From Anodontia alba (Eukaryota > Mollusca > Bivalvia > Lucinida > Lucinidae), in assembly GCA_964016985.1 (NCBI GenBank), contig OZ024829.1:67111197-67175196 (forward strand): a stretch of 64,000 nucleotides of DNA. The letters are read 5' to 3'. The notes beneath the pieces were generated by a model. The model was given only the letters and a program-made list of their open reading frames with translations, was not told the origin of the DNA and did no database searches. Each line of letters starts with the position of its first letter. Within the stretch, counting starts at the first letter, position 1. Made by a program: the position numbers and the translations under genes. This document shows positions 21,788 through 33,666 of the stretch, one piece after another.

Positions 21788-23780
21788 AAGAGGCCCATGG
21801 GCCACAACGCTCACCTGAGTCAACTGCTGCAAGTTAATCAGGTCATTTACTCATCATTCCCTATCAGCCTGTCAAGTTTCAAGACAAATGGCTTAAACAG
21901 TTTTTGAGATATCTTGCTGACAAGGTTAAAATGCTGAACTTTTTCAAAGGGCCATACTTTGTCAAAACAAGAATATATATGGTTTATGGGTGGGGATCTG
22001 AACGGTTTCCAAGATAATATGCATTTTATGAAAAGAGCGGATGGGGCATGCATGGGGGGACCCGGGGATCCATGTCACTAAATGCAGCTTGTCATAAGGA
22101 ACAACAATATATATGATTTATAGGTGTGGATCTGAACAGTTTCCGAGATATAACACATTTTATGAAATGAAGGGGGTGGGGCATGCCCCTCTGGGACCCC
22201 TTTGGGATCCATGGTCCATGTCACTTAATGCGCCTCATCATAAGGAACAAGAATATATATGAATTATGAGTGGGGATCTGAACGGTTTCCGAGATATTAA
22301 GCATTTTGTGAAAAGGGGGTGGGGCATGCCCCCAGGGGACACCCAGGGGTCCCAAGATCCATGTCACTAAATGTGCCTTATCTTAAGGAACAAGAATATA
22401 TGGTTTATGGGTGGGGATCTGAATGGTTTCCTAGATATAACACATTTTATGAAATGAAGGGGGTAGGGCATGCCCCAGGGGGACCCCCTTGGGATCCATG
22501 GTCCATGTCACTAAATGCGCCTCGTCATAAGGAACAAGAATATATATGGTTTATGGGTGGGGATCTGAACGGTTTCCAAGATATTAAGCATTTTGTGAAA
22601 TGAAGGGGGTGGGGCATGCTCCCAGGGGACACCCAGGGGTCCCAAGATCCATGTCACTAAATGCGCCTTATCTTAAGGAACAAGAATATATATGGTTTAT
22701 GGGTGGGGATCTGAACGGTTTCCAAGATATTATGCATTTTATGAAATGAAGGGGGAGGGGCATGCCCCCCAGGGGACACCCTGGCATCCCAAGATCCATG
22801 TCACTTAATGTGCCTTATCATAAGGAACAAGAATATATATGGTTTAGGGAGGGTATTCTGAACCCTAAGTAAGTTATTATGCATTTTCACTTTTTCGCAT
22901 ACAAAAGCCTATGCGACCAAATTTGACCTTGGCTTAAAATAGGTCAAGGTCATCCCAGGGTCATCATTTATGCAATTTATGATGGGCCCATGTCCCAGAT
23001 GCTACATACCAAGTTTCATGCAAATCGCCCCAGCGGTTCCGGAGAAGAAGATTTTTGAAGGGTTTTTACCATATATGGGCATGGCGGCCATCTTGGTCAT
23101 GTGACCTGGACCACCCAGGGGTCCCAAGATCCATGTCACTAAAGGCACCTTATCTTAAGGAACAAGAATATATATGGTTTATGGGTGGGGATCTGAACGG
23201 TTTCCAAGATATTATGCATTTTATGAAATGAAGGGGGTGGGGCATGCCCCGGGGGACCCCCTGGGGTCCCAAGATCCATGTCACTTAATGTGCCTTATCA
23301 TAAGGAATAAGAATATATATGGTTTAGGCAGGGTATTCTGAACCCTAAGTAAGTTATTATGCATTTTCACTTTTTCACATACAAATGCCTATGCGACCCA
23401 ATTTGACCTAGGCCCAAAATAGGTCAAGGTCATCCCTGGGTCACCATTTATGCAATTTATGATGGGCCCATGTCCCAGATGCTAAATACCAAGTTTCATG
23501 CAAATCGGCCCAGCGGTTCCGGAGAAAAAGATTTTTGAAGGGTTTTTACCATATATGGGCATGGTGGCCATCTTGGTCATGTGACCTGGACCCCATATGC
23601 AAACTTTCGTTCCCCCATCCCATGGAGGCTCCACATGAAATTTGACTTCAATCGGCCCAGTGGTTCCAGAGGAGAAGACGTTTGAAAATGTGAACACACC
23701 ACACACAGACAGACAGACAGACAACAGCCTTGCCATATGATAAGCTCACCAATGAGCCTTCGGCTCAGGTGAGCTAAAAA
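21788..23780. repeat. Tandem-repeat element 2 (about nine units of 145 bp) with inverted ends
   Basis: The element opens with ggcccatgggcc and gctcacctgag (21809-21819) and closes with ctcaggtgagct (23764-23775). Units carry gaacaagaatatatatggtt, gggtggggatctgaacgg and a variable block of G and C around ggggcatgcccc. A longer 3' module, repeated twice (22840-23100 and 23310-23600), holds aggtcaaggtca at 22941 and 23421 and the phrase ccaagtttcatgcaaatcg. It ends with a (GACA)n run at 23706-23720. Noncoding. Confidence 0.85.
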
Positions 23781-23829
23781 GCCTTCTGATATTTACTGAC
23801 TGGAGGCTGTCAAAGACTGCAAATCAATA

Positions 23830-24420
23830 GACCTTTTTAATTTTATAGTTTTCATCCGGGCTACTGACCACGTGATTACGATGTTATGCCACGTGACCAA
23901 AAATAGTGGATGGCAAAAACATTTCCAGTTCCATAGATACCTATTGATACAAGCCAAATTTTACTTGGATTATAAGTTCCTTTTGGTTAATATTTAAATC
24001 GTAAATTTTATCTAAAGTTTTAAAATAAAGCTTTAAAAGCAATCTGGCTGCGTTTCCTAAGACAAATACAAATGTTTCAATGATATTTTTCCGATATTAA
24101 CAGGCACCCACACAGCCATAATATTGCTTTATGGTGACCATTTTTATGCCTAGTTTCAGCTAGTATATTGTCAAAACATATGTCAGTATTTGTGTTTATG
24201 ACATTTAAACGATCACTCGATGAGAATCTCTTCTGAAAAGAAACTTTTGACGAATGAAACTGCTTAATTTTTCTGAATAAACATCGGCAATTATACTGTC
24301 CCATAAATGTAAACAATAACTTTCTGCCATCTAATAGGAACAAGGCTAGAATGTACTCTGCGTTAAAGACCGAGAGGTTTTGAATGATGTTTATTGTGTG
24401 ACGTAGTGTTTAAAAAGGTC
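23830..24420. mobile_element. TA-flanked MITE (Tc1/mariner-like), 591 bp
   Basis: Eleven-base perfect inverted ends (gacctttttaa at 23830 and ttaaaaaggtc ending 24420) are flanked by a TA on each side (23828-23829 and 24421-24422). The opposite foldback arm supplies the empty site: there, aaatcaata runs straight into aaaaaggc. TA target duplication is the hallmark of Tc1/mariner transposases. There is no transposase gene inside; an 88-residue minus-strand frame is not recognisable. Confidence 0.78.
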
Positions 24421-24625
24421 TATAAAAAGGCTTTGAACAGCCAGAGAAGGCTCGGGTTAAAGGCTTTTTAAGTCAGAGGAGGCTCGGATTAGCTTTAAAG
24501 TCCACTAAGTGGTTAACCAGTATTGTGCATTCTTTCGCCAGAAACTGACGACTGCCCTTCTTGAATCAGCGGAAGGGAGAGATTGACCAGAGAAAATACT
24601 TCATGATCAAATCTCCATGGAAGAA

Positions 24626-24690
24626 TGCCGACCCTGCGGGGGTTGAACCCGCAACCTCCTGATCACCCGACTGAGCCACCGAGGCTGGCA
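24626..24690 (-). repeat. tRNA-derived SINE-like sequence (minus)
   Basis: On the minus strand, tggctcagtcgg matches a Pol III A box and gggttcaaccc a B box, within a 60-base tRNA-like sequence whose anticodon arm is shortened. The ends pair as cctcgg and weakly beyond. A tRNA-derived SINE head is more likely than a working tRNA. Confidence 0.55.
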
Positions 24691-25052
24691 GTACATCAGT
24701 AATAATACGTGCAAAGCAAAGCGGGCCTTTGCCCGCATGCGAAGCACGCCTATAGATAATACCTAATATTTAAATAAGTTCCTTCAAATGTAGTTATGTA
24801 CCTAAGAAACTTAAAAACTTCGGACAACATCGCACCTTCCTATAATCAGTGGTTGACCCAGCATCAAATACGAGTGCTGACCGATGCTCAATTAAGCCGG
24901 AACACATTTTTGCCCACAAGTCTCTTCACGAAATATCGAGAGAGGATTAAAATCTGTTTACTTCACCTTTAAATTAATCCATTAAATTAATCCCCGTGTA
25001 AAATTGGTTTTGAATAATAATAATAATTGTGCGTAATGACGTCACAAGCTTG
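24691..25052. other. Gene-free stretch
   Basis: AT-rich noncoding DNA with a small GC-rich hairpin gcgggcctttgcccgc at 24721-24736. Nothing else seen. Confidence 0.4.
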
Positions 25053-25135
25053 GTGGCCGTGGGGGTTAAATCGTTGGCACTGCAAACTGGCTGACGCGAG
25101 TTCAAAACCCAGCGAGTGCATTTTTTTTTAAATTA
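25053..25135 (+). repeat. tRNA-derived SINE-like sequence (plus)
   Basis: A tRNA-like sequence with a B-box-like gcgagttcaaaaccc (25098-25112) is followed by a T-run. The A box (tggtggccgtggg) is poor. Divergence makes it a likely SINE relic rather than a gene. Confidence 0.45.
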
Positions 25136-27119
25136 TTACTTTTATAAAGGTTTTCTGTCTCAGTTTATTTCATAAAACATTTTATTTTGTCTAAATGAGA
25201 AAAAAAAAAAAAAGGAAAACCCTCTCTGCAGAAACATTTTATTTTCTCCACCAGTTGAGATTATTCCCAGATTACTGAGGCTTTCCCAGGGGTTTTGGGG
25301 AATAGGGGAATAATGTCATTTATTTCAGGGGAACAGATGCACACAAGTCTAAAAATGAAGGGAATAGGGGTTCAAATGTAATTTTTGGGAGCAGGAAACA
25401 TAGAAAATTAAGATTTTGATTTTGGGAAACAAGGGAAAATGCTGAAATATTTCAGGGGAACAAGAGAACAGGTAACCCCCCCTCCCCACCCCCCTGGGAG
25501 GGCCTCATTATTCCATTATCCACTGCACCTATCTATGTTCTAGTTCAGAGAGTGGGAGAGGGGTGACGAGCATACTCCTGTGATTAATTAGCCAAAGTAT
25601 CCCATTCCATAGAAATTTGATGGACCTCTTTGGTTGAAGGCAACTGCCTTGCTCTGTCTTACATATGTACCTTTAGTCAAGAAGTCGAGAAGCAGTATTG
25701 TAACATTAATGCTAACCTAGTTTTCTGGTTGTTTTTTTTGTTTTGTTTTTTTATTCATTAGATTAACATGCCTCTGCCATATGACGTTAGTACAAACTTG
25801 CCTCAATGTATTATCTCAGAGAAGGATTTTAAAGACCAATGACATAGTTTTTACTGTTTCAATGAAATTGCTATATAATGATAGAGCCTTCTGCCGAAAA
25901 CCGCACCAAAAGGCCAACCCACTGCAAAGTTATGCCAGCTGAAAGTAAAACAGCACATTTTTCACATTTGAAAAAACTCCATTGCTATAAATTAACAGAA
26001 ATACAACCAACAATACTATATTTACATTCCACCAATTGGCCACAATGCAACATTTTATTTAAAGATAAAACTTCACAAACATATTTTGTTTGGTTTTATG
26101 AAAAAAAAAAAAATCGAAACTGTTGACCATTGTACCTTTGAGGCTAGTATAAGGGTTTTAGGGATGTGGTATAGTTGCCTTTTTACTTCAAGGGGTATGG
26201 GATATTTGACATTTTACTACCAGGGATGTGGTATATTTGAAACCCAGTTTGGTACTTTTATGGATATTTAAAAAATTAAAAATATAGATATTGCACGAAT
26301 TATATAAAAGGGATATAGCAGATTCGTCAGTTGACTTCCAGGGATACAGGATATTGATGACCCCCCCACCCCCACCACACACACACGCCCTGCCCCTCCC
26401 TCACATCATATACAAGTCTCACCTTTTCTCATGCAGGCAAATGAATATACACTTTTGCCTCTGGGCAACCAGACCTGTCTCAGCCTATCAATGCACTAAT
26501 TTTTGGGAATAGGGAACATGGAAATTTTGAAAATTGCTTTTAGGGAACAAGGAAACATGGCCAATTATTTTTAGGGAACATGGGAGGGCCTATTTAGTAG
26601 GGTTGCTTTGCACGCATCTAGGCAGTGCCTAATTTCATATTAGCGTAAATTTGAATCTAAAAAATACACCATAAGTACAATTAACTGCAGTTATCATCGT
26701 AATGGAATGCAAGTACAGGCGTGACATTACCTATGTCTTCACAATTCAAGAGAATGGCTGTATATTCTCGTTTTTTGCGGGAGAATCGCCATGTTTATTA
26801 ACTGGTTTCCTGTGTTCTATAAGAATAGACGATATGCGAAGAACTGAGCTATAGTGTGAGGGAACCAGTCAACCATGTTTACTGTTTCCTGGTTCTCTGC
26901 TTGCCTCAAGTAATATTCAAATCATACATATGTTTTGCTTGTCAAAAACAGAGAACCATCCAACAAATAGACGTGTTTGATTAAATGAGAAAATTTTAGC
27001 CGTTATTGTATTGGGTGCGAAAAAGGGCTGGTCAATTCAATGATGCGTTCAATAAAACTGAGTACAATGAGGTTCCGTTTAACCAGAAGATCGGCCCCTA
27101 TTCATGGATAATATTGTGG
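25136..27119. other. Gene-free stretch with G/A-rich low-complexity DNA
   Basis: Nothing coding is recognisable. Patches at 25270-25470 and 26490-26600 repeat short phrases such as ggggaata and agggaaca, which may be relics of an old repeat. A-runs lie at 25200-25213 and 26100-26113. The small frames at 25878-26512 overlap on both strands and show no domain. Confidence 0.45.
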
Positions 27120-27430
27120 TGTCCACAGGAGGAGTGATTTACTCGAAGGCTTGAATCCCTCAAAAGCCTTAGGACCTGATGAGCTTCATCCTAGAGTTAG
27201 CAAGTGAATTAGGTCCAGTATTTGCACATTTGTTCCAACAATCTCTTGATACGGGTGAAATCCCCAAGGAATGGCTTGTTGCAAACATTTGTCCCGGATA
27301 GGAAAAGGCACAGTTGTGAAACTCAGTTGACCACTGTTATAAATGACTGGGTAAAATTTTGGACAAAGGAGGACAGGTTGACACTTTTATTCTGGATTTC
27401 GAGAAGGCTTTTGACACCCCGCCTCGATGA
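27120..27430 (+). pseudogene. LINE reverse-transcriptase fragment, deleted and frameshifted
   Basis: Pieces of an RT domain occur in more than one frame: a segment like KALGPDELHPRV near 27165, EWLVANICP near 27270, then HSCETQLTTVINDWVK and FILDFEKAFDTPP up to 27425. The order is that of a non-LTR RT N-terminal half, with deletions between blocks. The sequence then changes to unrelated DNA around a tgacgtca site at 27440. It is distinct from the LINE that follows. Confidence 0.65.
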
Positions 27431-27924
27431 ATCTCGGCATGACGTCACACTCCCTATCAACCAAATAGCCGCCAATTTGGAGGTGAAAACATTGCATGAC
27501 AACCTTAAAAAATATGTAAATTTTCCAATGTAAGTACTATTCAGATTATGGAATAATATGAACACAAGTACATCATATCAAAACAAAAAAATATGTTTTG
27601 AATATCAAGTGAAAATGTGTTGTACTGGGGAATGCCCCGTCATACACAAATTTACCAGAAAATGTGCGTGCTAAAGAACATTAGATACACAGGATAAACA
27701 TAGTTAGGGAAAGAAAAACTGCGAATGTAAGTGGGAATTGAGCCTTTATTTAAACTGTTATCGGGTGTGCTGGGGAATGCCTCGACATACCTGTAATTAG
27801 ATAGCCATAAGCCATATTTATACTATACAAACAACTAGTATCCAGAGGAATTCCTCGATATATCACTACCTTGTGAACAATATCACTGTGAACTTTAAGT
27901 CATAAATAAATACACAAAAGAAAA
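27431..27924. other. Gene-free stretch
   Basis: AT-rich DNA between the RT fragment and the next LINE, possibly including the 5' untranslated region of that LINE. The phrase ctggggaatgcc recurs at 27626 and 27769, hinting at a degraded short repeat. Confidence 0.4.
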
Positions 27925-28788
27925 ATGGCAACAAATAGAATAGATAGTAAATTAGCAGCAAATAAAAGACTACGGTCAGACTCGTCAGATTAAAATTCAA
28001 TGTACCTCTGCCAAAGATGTGATGCAAGAATAGAAGAAAAAAAAATGAAGTGTAGCGACTGTAAACTATTTTTCTGTCTAAAAATGTGCCAGAATAAATG
28101 AAAATTTATATCAGTGTTTATTAAATGGTGAAATGGAAAACTTCAGATGATCATGTCGTAGCTGTCAGGCCACATTTCCGTCACTTGAGAACATCATGGG
28201 AGTGTTGAAAAAAAAATCGAAATTAAACAAGATAATAGAATGGATCAACTTGAGGAAAGAATAACTAAAATTGAACAATCCACAGGAGAAGAGCTCACGC
28301 AAAATGTTGACAACATAAAGAAGGAAATCCTGGACACTATCAAAGGAGATATCGAGACTGTTGTCAGTGCTAGGACATAAGAACTAGAAGACAGAAAAAG
28401 GAGGGATCATAATTTGACAGTTTTCAACCTCCCAGAACATTCAGCCAGTAATGGTGTTGATAATAAACGACATGACGAAGAGGGCATGCGATTTATAAGC
28501 GCAGCGCTAGGTTTAGAGAACGTTCTTATTATGAATTGTTACCGGCTAGGGAGAAAAGAATACTCCAAAACCAGACCACTAAGGATGGTACTAGAATCTA
28601 AGGCTCAGCGGAAATTTTTACTGGATAACGCCAGGTTTATACAAAGTAAGGCTCAGCCAAGTTTTAGAAGAGTTATAATAACCAAGGACCTGACACCTAA
28701 ACAGAGAGAAGAGCGCAGAGCAAAATTTCAGAACAAGAGGAGAAATACACCAAGTGGGAACTCTAGGAATAATACAGAGTGTTTATAG
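27925..28788 (+). pseudogene. CR1-like LINE ORF1: PHD-like finger, coiled coil, RNA-binding part
   Basis: The frame starts ATG 27925 (MATNRIDSKLAANKRLRSDS) and is broken by several stops. Next comes a Cys cluster, YLCQRCDARIEEKKMKCSDC then FCLKMC, spaced like a PHD/zinc finger. A charged coiled coil (EERITKIEQSTGEELTQN) follows, and then an open stretch 28414-28788 with LTVFNLPEHS, YRLGRKE and a basic tail (RRVIITKDLTPKQREERRAK), which resembles the RRM-like domain of LINE ORF1 proteins. PHD-bearing ORF1 proteins are known in the CR1 group. ORF1 products bind the element RNA. Confidence 0.7.
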
Positions 28789-29275
28789 GGTGTTCAATTA
28801 TTTTAAGCATCATGTTTACTATGTTTCCATAAATAACTTTATTTACCATGTTTCTATAAATAACGTTCTGGAACAAAATGTTTACAATAACATGTTGTTT
28901 ATGTCATTGATTCTGGACTGAGTTATTTTTGGCATATCATGGAATGTTTAGAAGGTTCTTGACTGAACCTGGAAAAAGAGAGATGCCTGTAGTAAATTCT
29001 TTTTCTAGAATTTTCTTTGATATTATGTAAGGAGAAAATATTTTCATATGTGCATCCTTGTATACTTTCATCGGAAATTATTCTATACTGGATTGCTTTA
29101 ATATTTTATTCATTCTGGACTTAAATTCTGAATTCAGGAACTTAAAATTGTGGGATCAGAAACTGTAGTTCAAAGGATTTGTTTAATAAATTCTTGTGGA
29201 TTATTTCTGAGGGACTTTGTGACATAAACTTGAAAGTTACTGTTTACTTACATTCTTTTGTTTTGAATCTTATCT

Positions 29276-29347
<72 letters not shown>

Positions 29348-29481
29348 TTTTTTTTTTGAATAAATATTGCTAATAATTTAAAGCTTGTTGCTGGTTTCAC
29401 TTTCATTTCTTTCTCGTTACGCCTGGCTCGTAACAAGAGCCAAAGCCAACCGGGAACCAGGAAAACGCTATTCCACAGGCA
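28789..29481. other. Inter-ORF stretch with poly(T) and (TTTA)n
   Basis: AT-rich DNA between ORF1 and ORF2, including a T-run of about 36 at 29278-29313 merging into (TTTA)n to 29350. The run could be the A-tail of an inserted minus-strand retroposon; I see no body for one. Confidence 0.5.
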
Positions 29482-30345
29482 ATGGAAACAATATCTCCAC
29501 TCCCCAGCCCTATATCTAGTAATCGTAATGTCCAGCTGTTAGGATTAATGTCTCAGCCTAGTATGATATCCGAACATATGCACAGTACAGCCATATCACA
29601 GGGTCTTTATGAGCAAAGTACACTACCAGACAATGTGGAAGAGGACACTGTGATCTATAATGAATGCCCAGAGGCTCAGGAGCCGCTGTCTTAGGCAGCG
29701 TCTCTTTCCTAAGTAGTTTTAGTCCTGTAAATTCAGAGCCAGTTTTAAATGTTTTTAACAGTGCACAAAACGAAGCTTTTAGTAAAAGAATTAATAACTT
29801 GAAAGTCTACTATACAAACTGTGACTGCCTGACCCTCTCTAAGAAAAGGGAACTAGAAGTAATCATACAGGAGGAAGACCCTGATATTATAGCATTGACT
29901 GAAACCCACCCTAAAAGGTCACTATGTGAAATAAATGAACTGTTCTATAATATCGAGAGTTATGTTAGATACAGCAGTGATTTAACATCAGGTAGAGGAG
30001 TGACTATTTATGTAAAGAGTAAAATAAACTCTTTTGATCTGAGAGTTCAGAGTAACTTTGCAGAATCAGTCTGGTGTCAGATAAGTTTAAATGATAATAA
30101 TAACAACATGTTAACACTAGGACGTATTTACAGAAGTCCCGATAGCACAGTGGATAAATTTAATGCACTTATTGAAATGCTAAAATACATAAGTAATAAA
30201 AAATACACACATCTTCTCATGTTTGGGGATTTTAATATCAAAGAAATAGATTGGAATTCAGGTACCACTGCAGTGGGAGAAAATCACGTTGCAAGTTTTT
30301 TTTTAGAGTGTGAACGTGACTGTTATTTATATCAACCTGTAAGGG
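29482..30345 (+). pseudogene. CR1-like LINE ORF2, endonuclease domain, cut by Penelope-like insertion
   Basis: A short frame (29482-29694) leads, with a frame change, into 29664-30345. The latter holds the endonuclease motifs KVYYTNCDCL, IIALTETHP, LTLGRIYRSP and MFGDFNIKEIDWNS of the exonuclease-endonuclease-phosphatase fold. Reading is lost at about 30345, where the antisense Penelope-like sequence begins. The LINE frame picks up at 31605 with EPSLLDLIFTN, which carries the expected downstream Asp motif. Confidence 0.8.
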
Positions 30346-31556
30346 AGGTAAAAAAAGGTAAGAGAAAAGTCCAGGGAGTGCCACAATCACAAACCGCAGC
30401 CCTTCCCAGACCCCAAGAGGAAGAGGAAACAGACAAATCCAAACAAGCACAAATCGAACAAACGTACGAAAAGCACTAAGATTAGCTCTCTCTTCCCCAA
30501 GCGAGGTAATCGCAATACTAAAAGGACTGAAAAACACAAGAACAAAATGACACATGGAAAGACATACAACAAATCGCCTCGTAGAATAAACCACAAGGCA
30601 ACAAAGAGTAAGACTACCACCGGGACCACCGCCTTAGAACGGTCAGTAGAGCAAACCACCGGGGGGTTTAAAGCACTTTTACAGCTAACTAACTTCACCC
30701 TGGGTCCCGATGCTACTCTTAATACAGAAATACATAAAAATTCGGTTCGCATAAAGGCTCCCAACTCAGTCAATGCATCAAAGCGAAAACATAAAAATCA
30801 AATTAATCACTATAATAAACAAAGACGAGTACTCATGGCTAATTCTACTGTATGCCAGAGTAAATGAAAACCAATAGTTGAACCACGGCGGGCCAAGCCA
30901 AAGACATACCGTCAAGCCCCAACCCACTGGTTAAAGTTTTACGAAGAGGCCGTCATTGAGTCTGAGGCCCGAACCGCCGTCGTGCAATTAAAGAGTGAAG
31001 CATAGCCATCAACAATAATTTGGTTGATAACTAGGCATGCAGTCTGCGCATAATATCCAGGCTATAGCCAATTCTTTTATAACGGTTAATAAGTTTTCTG
31101 AATTGCTCCGAAAAGTTAGATTTACCTACATTTTTTCTAAATCTGTACACTAAGTCACCGTAAAATTCGGGTTCCAATATACCTTGTTGCAGAAGTGTTT
31201 TCAGACTGACGCTATATTTTCTAACAAGGCACTGTGTCTGCGATAAAATTTCGAAAACGCCTTACGAAGTTTAAAATAGCGATAGCCCTGCCTAAGAAGT
31301 TTGGCAGTAAGGGCTTTATTACGGTAGTTAAAGTCATTAAGATTTGAAGAAGCTCTGGCGAATCTAATAAGTTGAGATATGTATACCCTATATGAGGTAC
31401 GCCGGGGGACATCGCCATCCAGGAAAGGGAAATTTATATCAAAATCAAAATCGTCCCGTTTATCATAAATTTTGGTGGAAACTGTACCATTAGATATACA
31501 TAGATTCAAATCCAAAAAAGGTGCCTCGGTATCGGAAGAATTTGCTCTATTTAATT
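30346..31556 (-). mobile_element. Penelope-like element, 5'-truncated copy 1
   Basis: On the minus strand this copy holds the C-terminal half of a Penelope-like RT (31530-31050, with LDLNLCISNG and FDINFPFLDGDVPRRTSY) followed by about 700 bases of 3' sequence. It ends at 30346 in ctcttacctttttt, the same 3' end as the three other copies in the window. Its 5' end is abrupt at about 31556. It interrupts the LINE endonuclease. A tandem duplication of about 34 bp with tatcaaactcgccatagaat lies just outside its 5' end (31563-31621). Confidence 0.8.
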
Positions 31557-31604
31557 GGAAACTATCAAACTCGCCATAGAATCGATAATTATCAAATTAT
31601 CAAA

Positions 31605-32418
31605 CTCGCCATAGAATCGATACAGAGCCCTCGCTTCTAGACCTTATTTTTACAAATGCCGAAAATCACAACACGGTTTTATATCTGGCAGATCCTGTAT
31701 AACTCAACTATTTGAGTTTATCGAAGATGTGTCTGAGGCCGTAGACAATGGAGAAGATGTTGACGTTATCTACTTGGACTTTAAAAAGGCATTCGATAAA
31801 GTGCCTCACAAGCGCCTTCTTCAAAAGTTACGTAGTTACGGCATCAGGGACAAAGTCTATGCATGGATAAAGGAATTCCTTACAAACAGGAGGCAAAGGG
31901 TTGTGGACAATGGTCAATACTCAGAATGGAAAAAAAGTAATCTCTGGTATACCTCAAGGCTCAGTTTTAGGACCCATACTCTTCATCTTTTTCATCAATG
32001 ATATGCCATAAGTTATTGCGTGCTGTATGAAGTTATATGCCGATGATGCAAAAATCTACGATAGAGTTAACAACAGAGTTCAATCAATTAGGCTGCAAAG
32101 ATGTATCACCAACGCAGAAGAGTGGGCCATTGACTGGAACATGTTCTTTAATTTTAGCAAGTGTAAGCATGTTCATTACGAAAAGTAACATCTGAAAAAG
32201 ATTTAGGAGTTATTGTGGACAACAAATTACTATTTAGGGAGCATATTGCTAAAAAGGTAGGAATGGCAAATAGAAACTTAGGTCTTATTTTTAAAACATT
32301 TGAATTTATGGATAAAGATATGTTTCTTAATTTATACAAATCGTTGGTAAGACCACATCTTGAATATGCTACAGTGGTATGGTCTCCACATTACAAAAAA
32401 AAAATAAATAAATAAATA

Positions 32419-32508
<90 letters not shown>

Positions 32509-32990
32509 TTCGATAGAGAATGTTCAACGCCGTGCAACGCGCTTAGTCAAGTTGGTTAGCCATCTCGGCTATGCAGACAGGCTCAGAACACTCGGTTTAC
32601 CTACGTTAGAGTATAGACGAGAGCGCAGTGATATGATTCAGGTGTATAAAACAGTTAACAATATAGATAGTGGATAAGAGTAAATTTTTCACAATGGCGA
32701 GTAACACAATCACCAGAGGCCACTCAAAAAAGCTGTTTAAAAACAGATTCAGACTCACTCTCAGGGATAACTCATTCAGAAATAGGGTTGTGAACACTTG
32801 GAATTCGCTCACCGAAAATGTTGTTAGTGCACTCTCCCTGAACGCGTTTAAATCAAGACGTAATCAGTGTTGGAAAAGGCATCCGCGCAAGTTCGAGGCT
32901 GCTTGCTACAACCCACTCCAATCAACTACCAGACGAGACCAATATCAAGAAACTTCGGAAGAAGCCGCAGGCGTACCTATTGACATCTAA
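31605..32990 (+). pseudogene. CR1-like LINE ORF2, end of endonuclease, RT and C-terminus
   Basis: After EPSLLDLIFTNAEN the sequence jumps to the RT at SGRSCITQLFEFIEDV, so the first RT blocks are deleted. The palm follows: VDVIYLDFKKAFDKVPHKRL, SGIPQGSVLGPILF (shifted frame), LYADDAKIYD, then the thumb (EHIAKKVGMANRNLG, LYKSLVRPHLEYATVVWSP). An (AT)n tract at 32411-32506 interrupts it. The C-terminal part (SIENVQRRATRLVKLV, LPTLEYRRERSDMIQVYK, NSFRNRVVNTWNSLTENVV) ends at 32990. Several frameshifts make it non-functional. Confidence 0.82.
32397..32506. repeat. A-rich and (AT)n microsatellite in LINE
   Basis: An A-run with interspersed T (32397-32436) passes into about 35 AT dinucleotides, within the coding region of the LINE. 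Confidence 0.9.
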
Positions 32991-33005
32991 TAGGGATGAA
33001 AAAAA

Positions 33006-33006
33006 T

Positions 33007-33083
<77 letters not shown>
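33006..33083. repeat. (AT)n microsatellite at LINE 3' end
   Basis: About 37 TA/AT dinucleotides directly after the LINE stop codon. Confidence 0.9.
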
Positions 33084-33086
<3 letters not shown>

Positions 33087-33630
33087 CAATAATAAAGTCA
33101 CGCTTTTTCCATCGTAATGAACTTTTTGTTTTTCAAGAAAACAGTGTTTAACCTTAAACATCTATCAAGATTTATTAATTATATTATATACCGATACATG
33201 TATTAATCGAAAAACAAAGAGAATATACTAATATTTCTCTTTTGTTTTTTTTTTTGTTTTTTTTTGTTTCCAACCCTATTACCTATGAGAAGGTCATATA
33301 TATATATGAAACAAGCTGAAATAAAATGAGGATAACCAACGAAAAGGAACTTTTCTTTAAACGCACAGTGGCAAATTCGTTCTGATACTGAAATTGAATT
33401 TCATACTTTTATAACTGGCCATCATGAGCATGGAGCGATAGCTAAAGTCCCTTGAAAAAAAAACAACAAAAAACATATGGCAGCAGTTTTGCCATTACGC
33501 TGTAAATTATAATTCCTATCAAACAATTTTGTCAAAGTTCACTCCTCACTAAGATTTCAAAACTCCACTAAAATGTATTCTGCCATTTCTTTTTATTTAT
33601 TTTTTTTTATTCTGCCATTTCCTTTTCTTT

Positions 33631-33666
<36 letters not shown>

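Larger units (their letters stand above)
21680..24478. repeat. Foldback structure with inverted arms of about 105 bp
   Basis: The left arm (21680-21785) is the reverse complement of a right arm split in two (23776-23829 and 24421-24478). Shared phrases include cagtaaatatcagaagg on the left against ccttctgatatttactg on the right, and ctggctgatcaaagcc against ggctttgaacagcc. The right arm is interrupted by a 591-bp MITE. Tandem-repeat element 2 lies between the arms. Confidence 0.75.

Noticed and set aside
18722..23780. CRISPR-like array
   Set aside because: Units of about 145 bp are contiguous tandem repeats with no unique spacers, and the setting is eukaryotic.
24077..24343. 88-residue minus-strand frame in the TA-flanked MITE as a transposase relic
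   Set aside because: No DDE-type motif or helix-turn-helix pattern; length is within chance for AT-rich DNA.
30547..30867. 106-residue plus-strand frame antisense to Penelope-like copy 1 (and a 68-residue version at 51905-52111)
   Set aside because: It is the complement of the element's 3' region. Both strands are open there, which points to composition rather than two overlapping genes.
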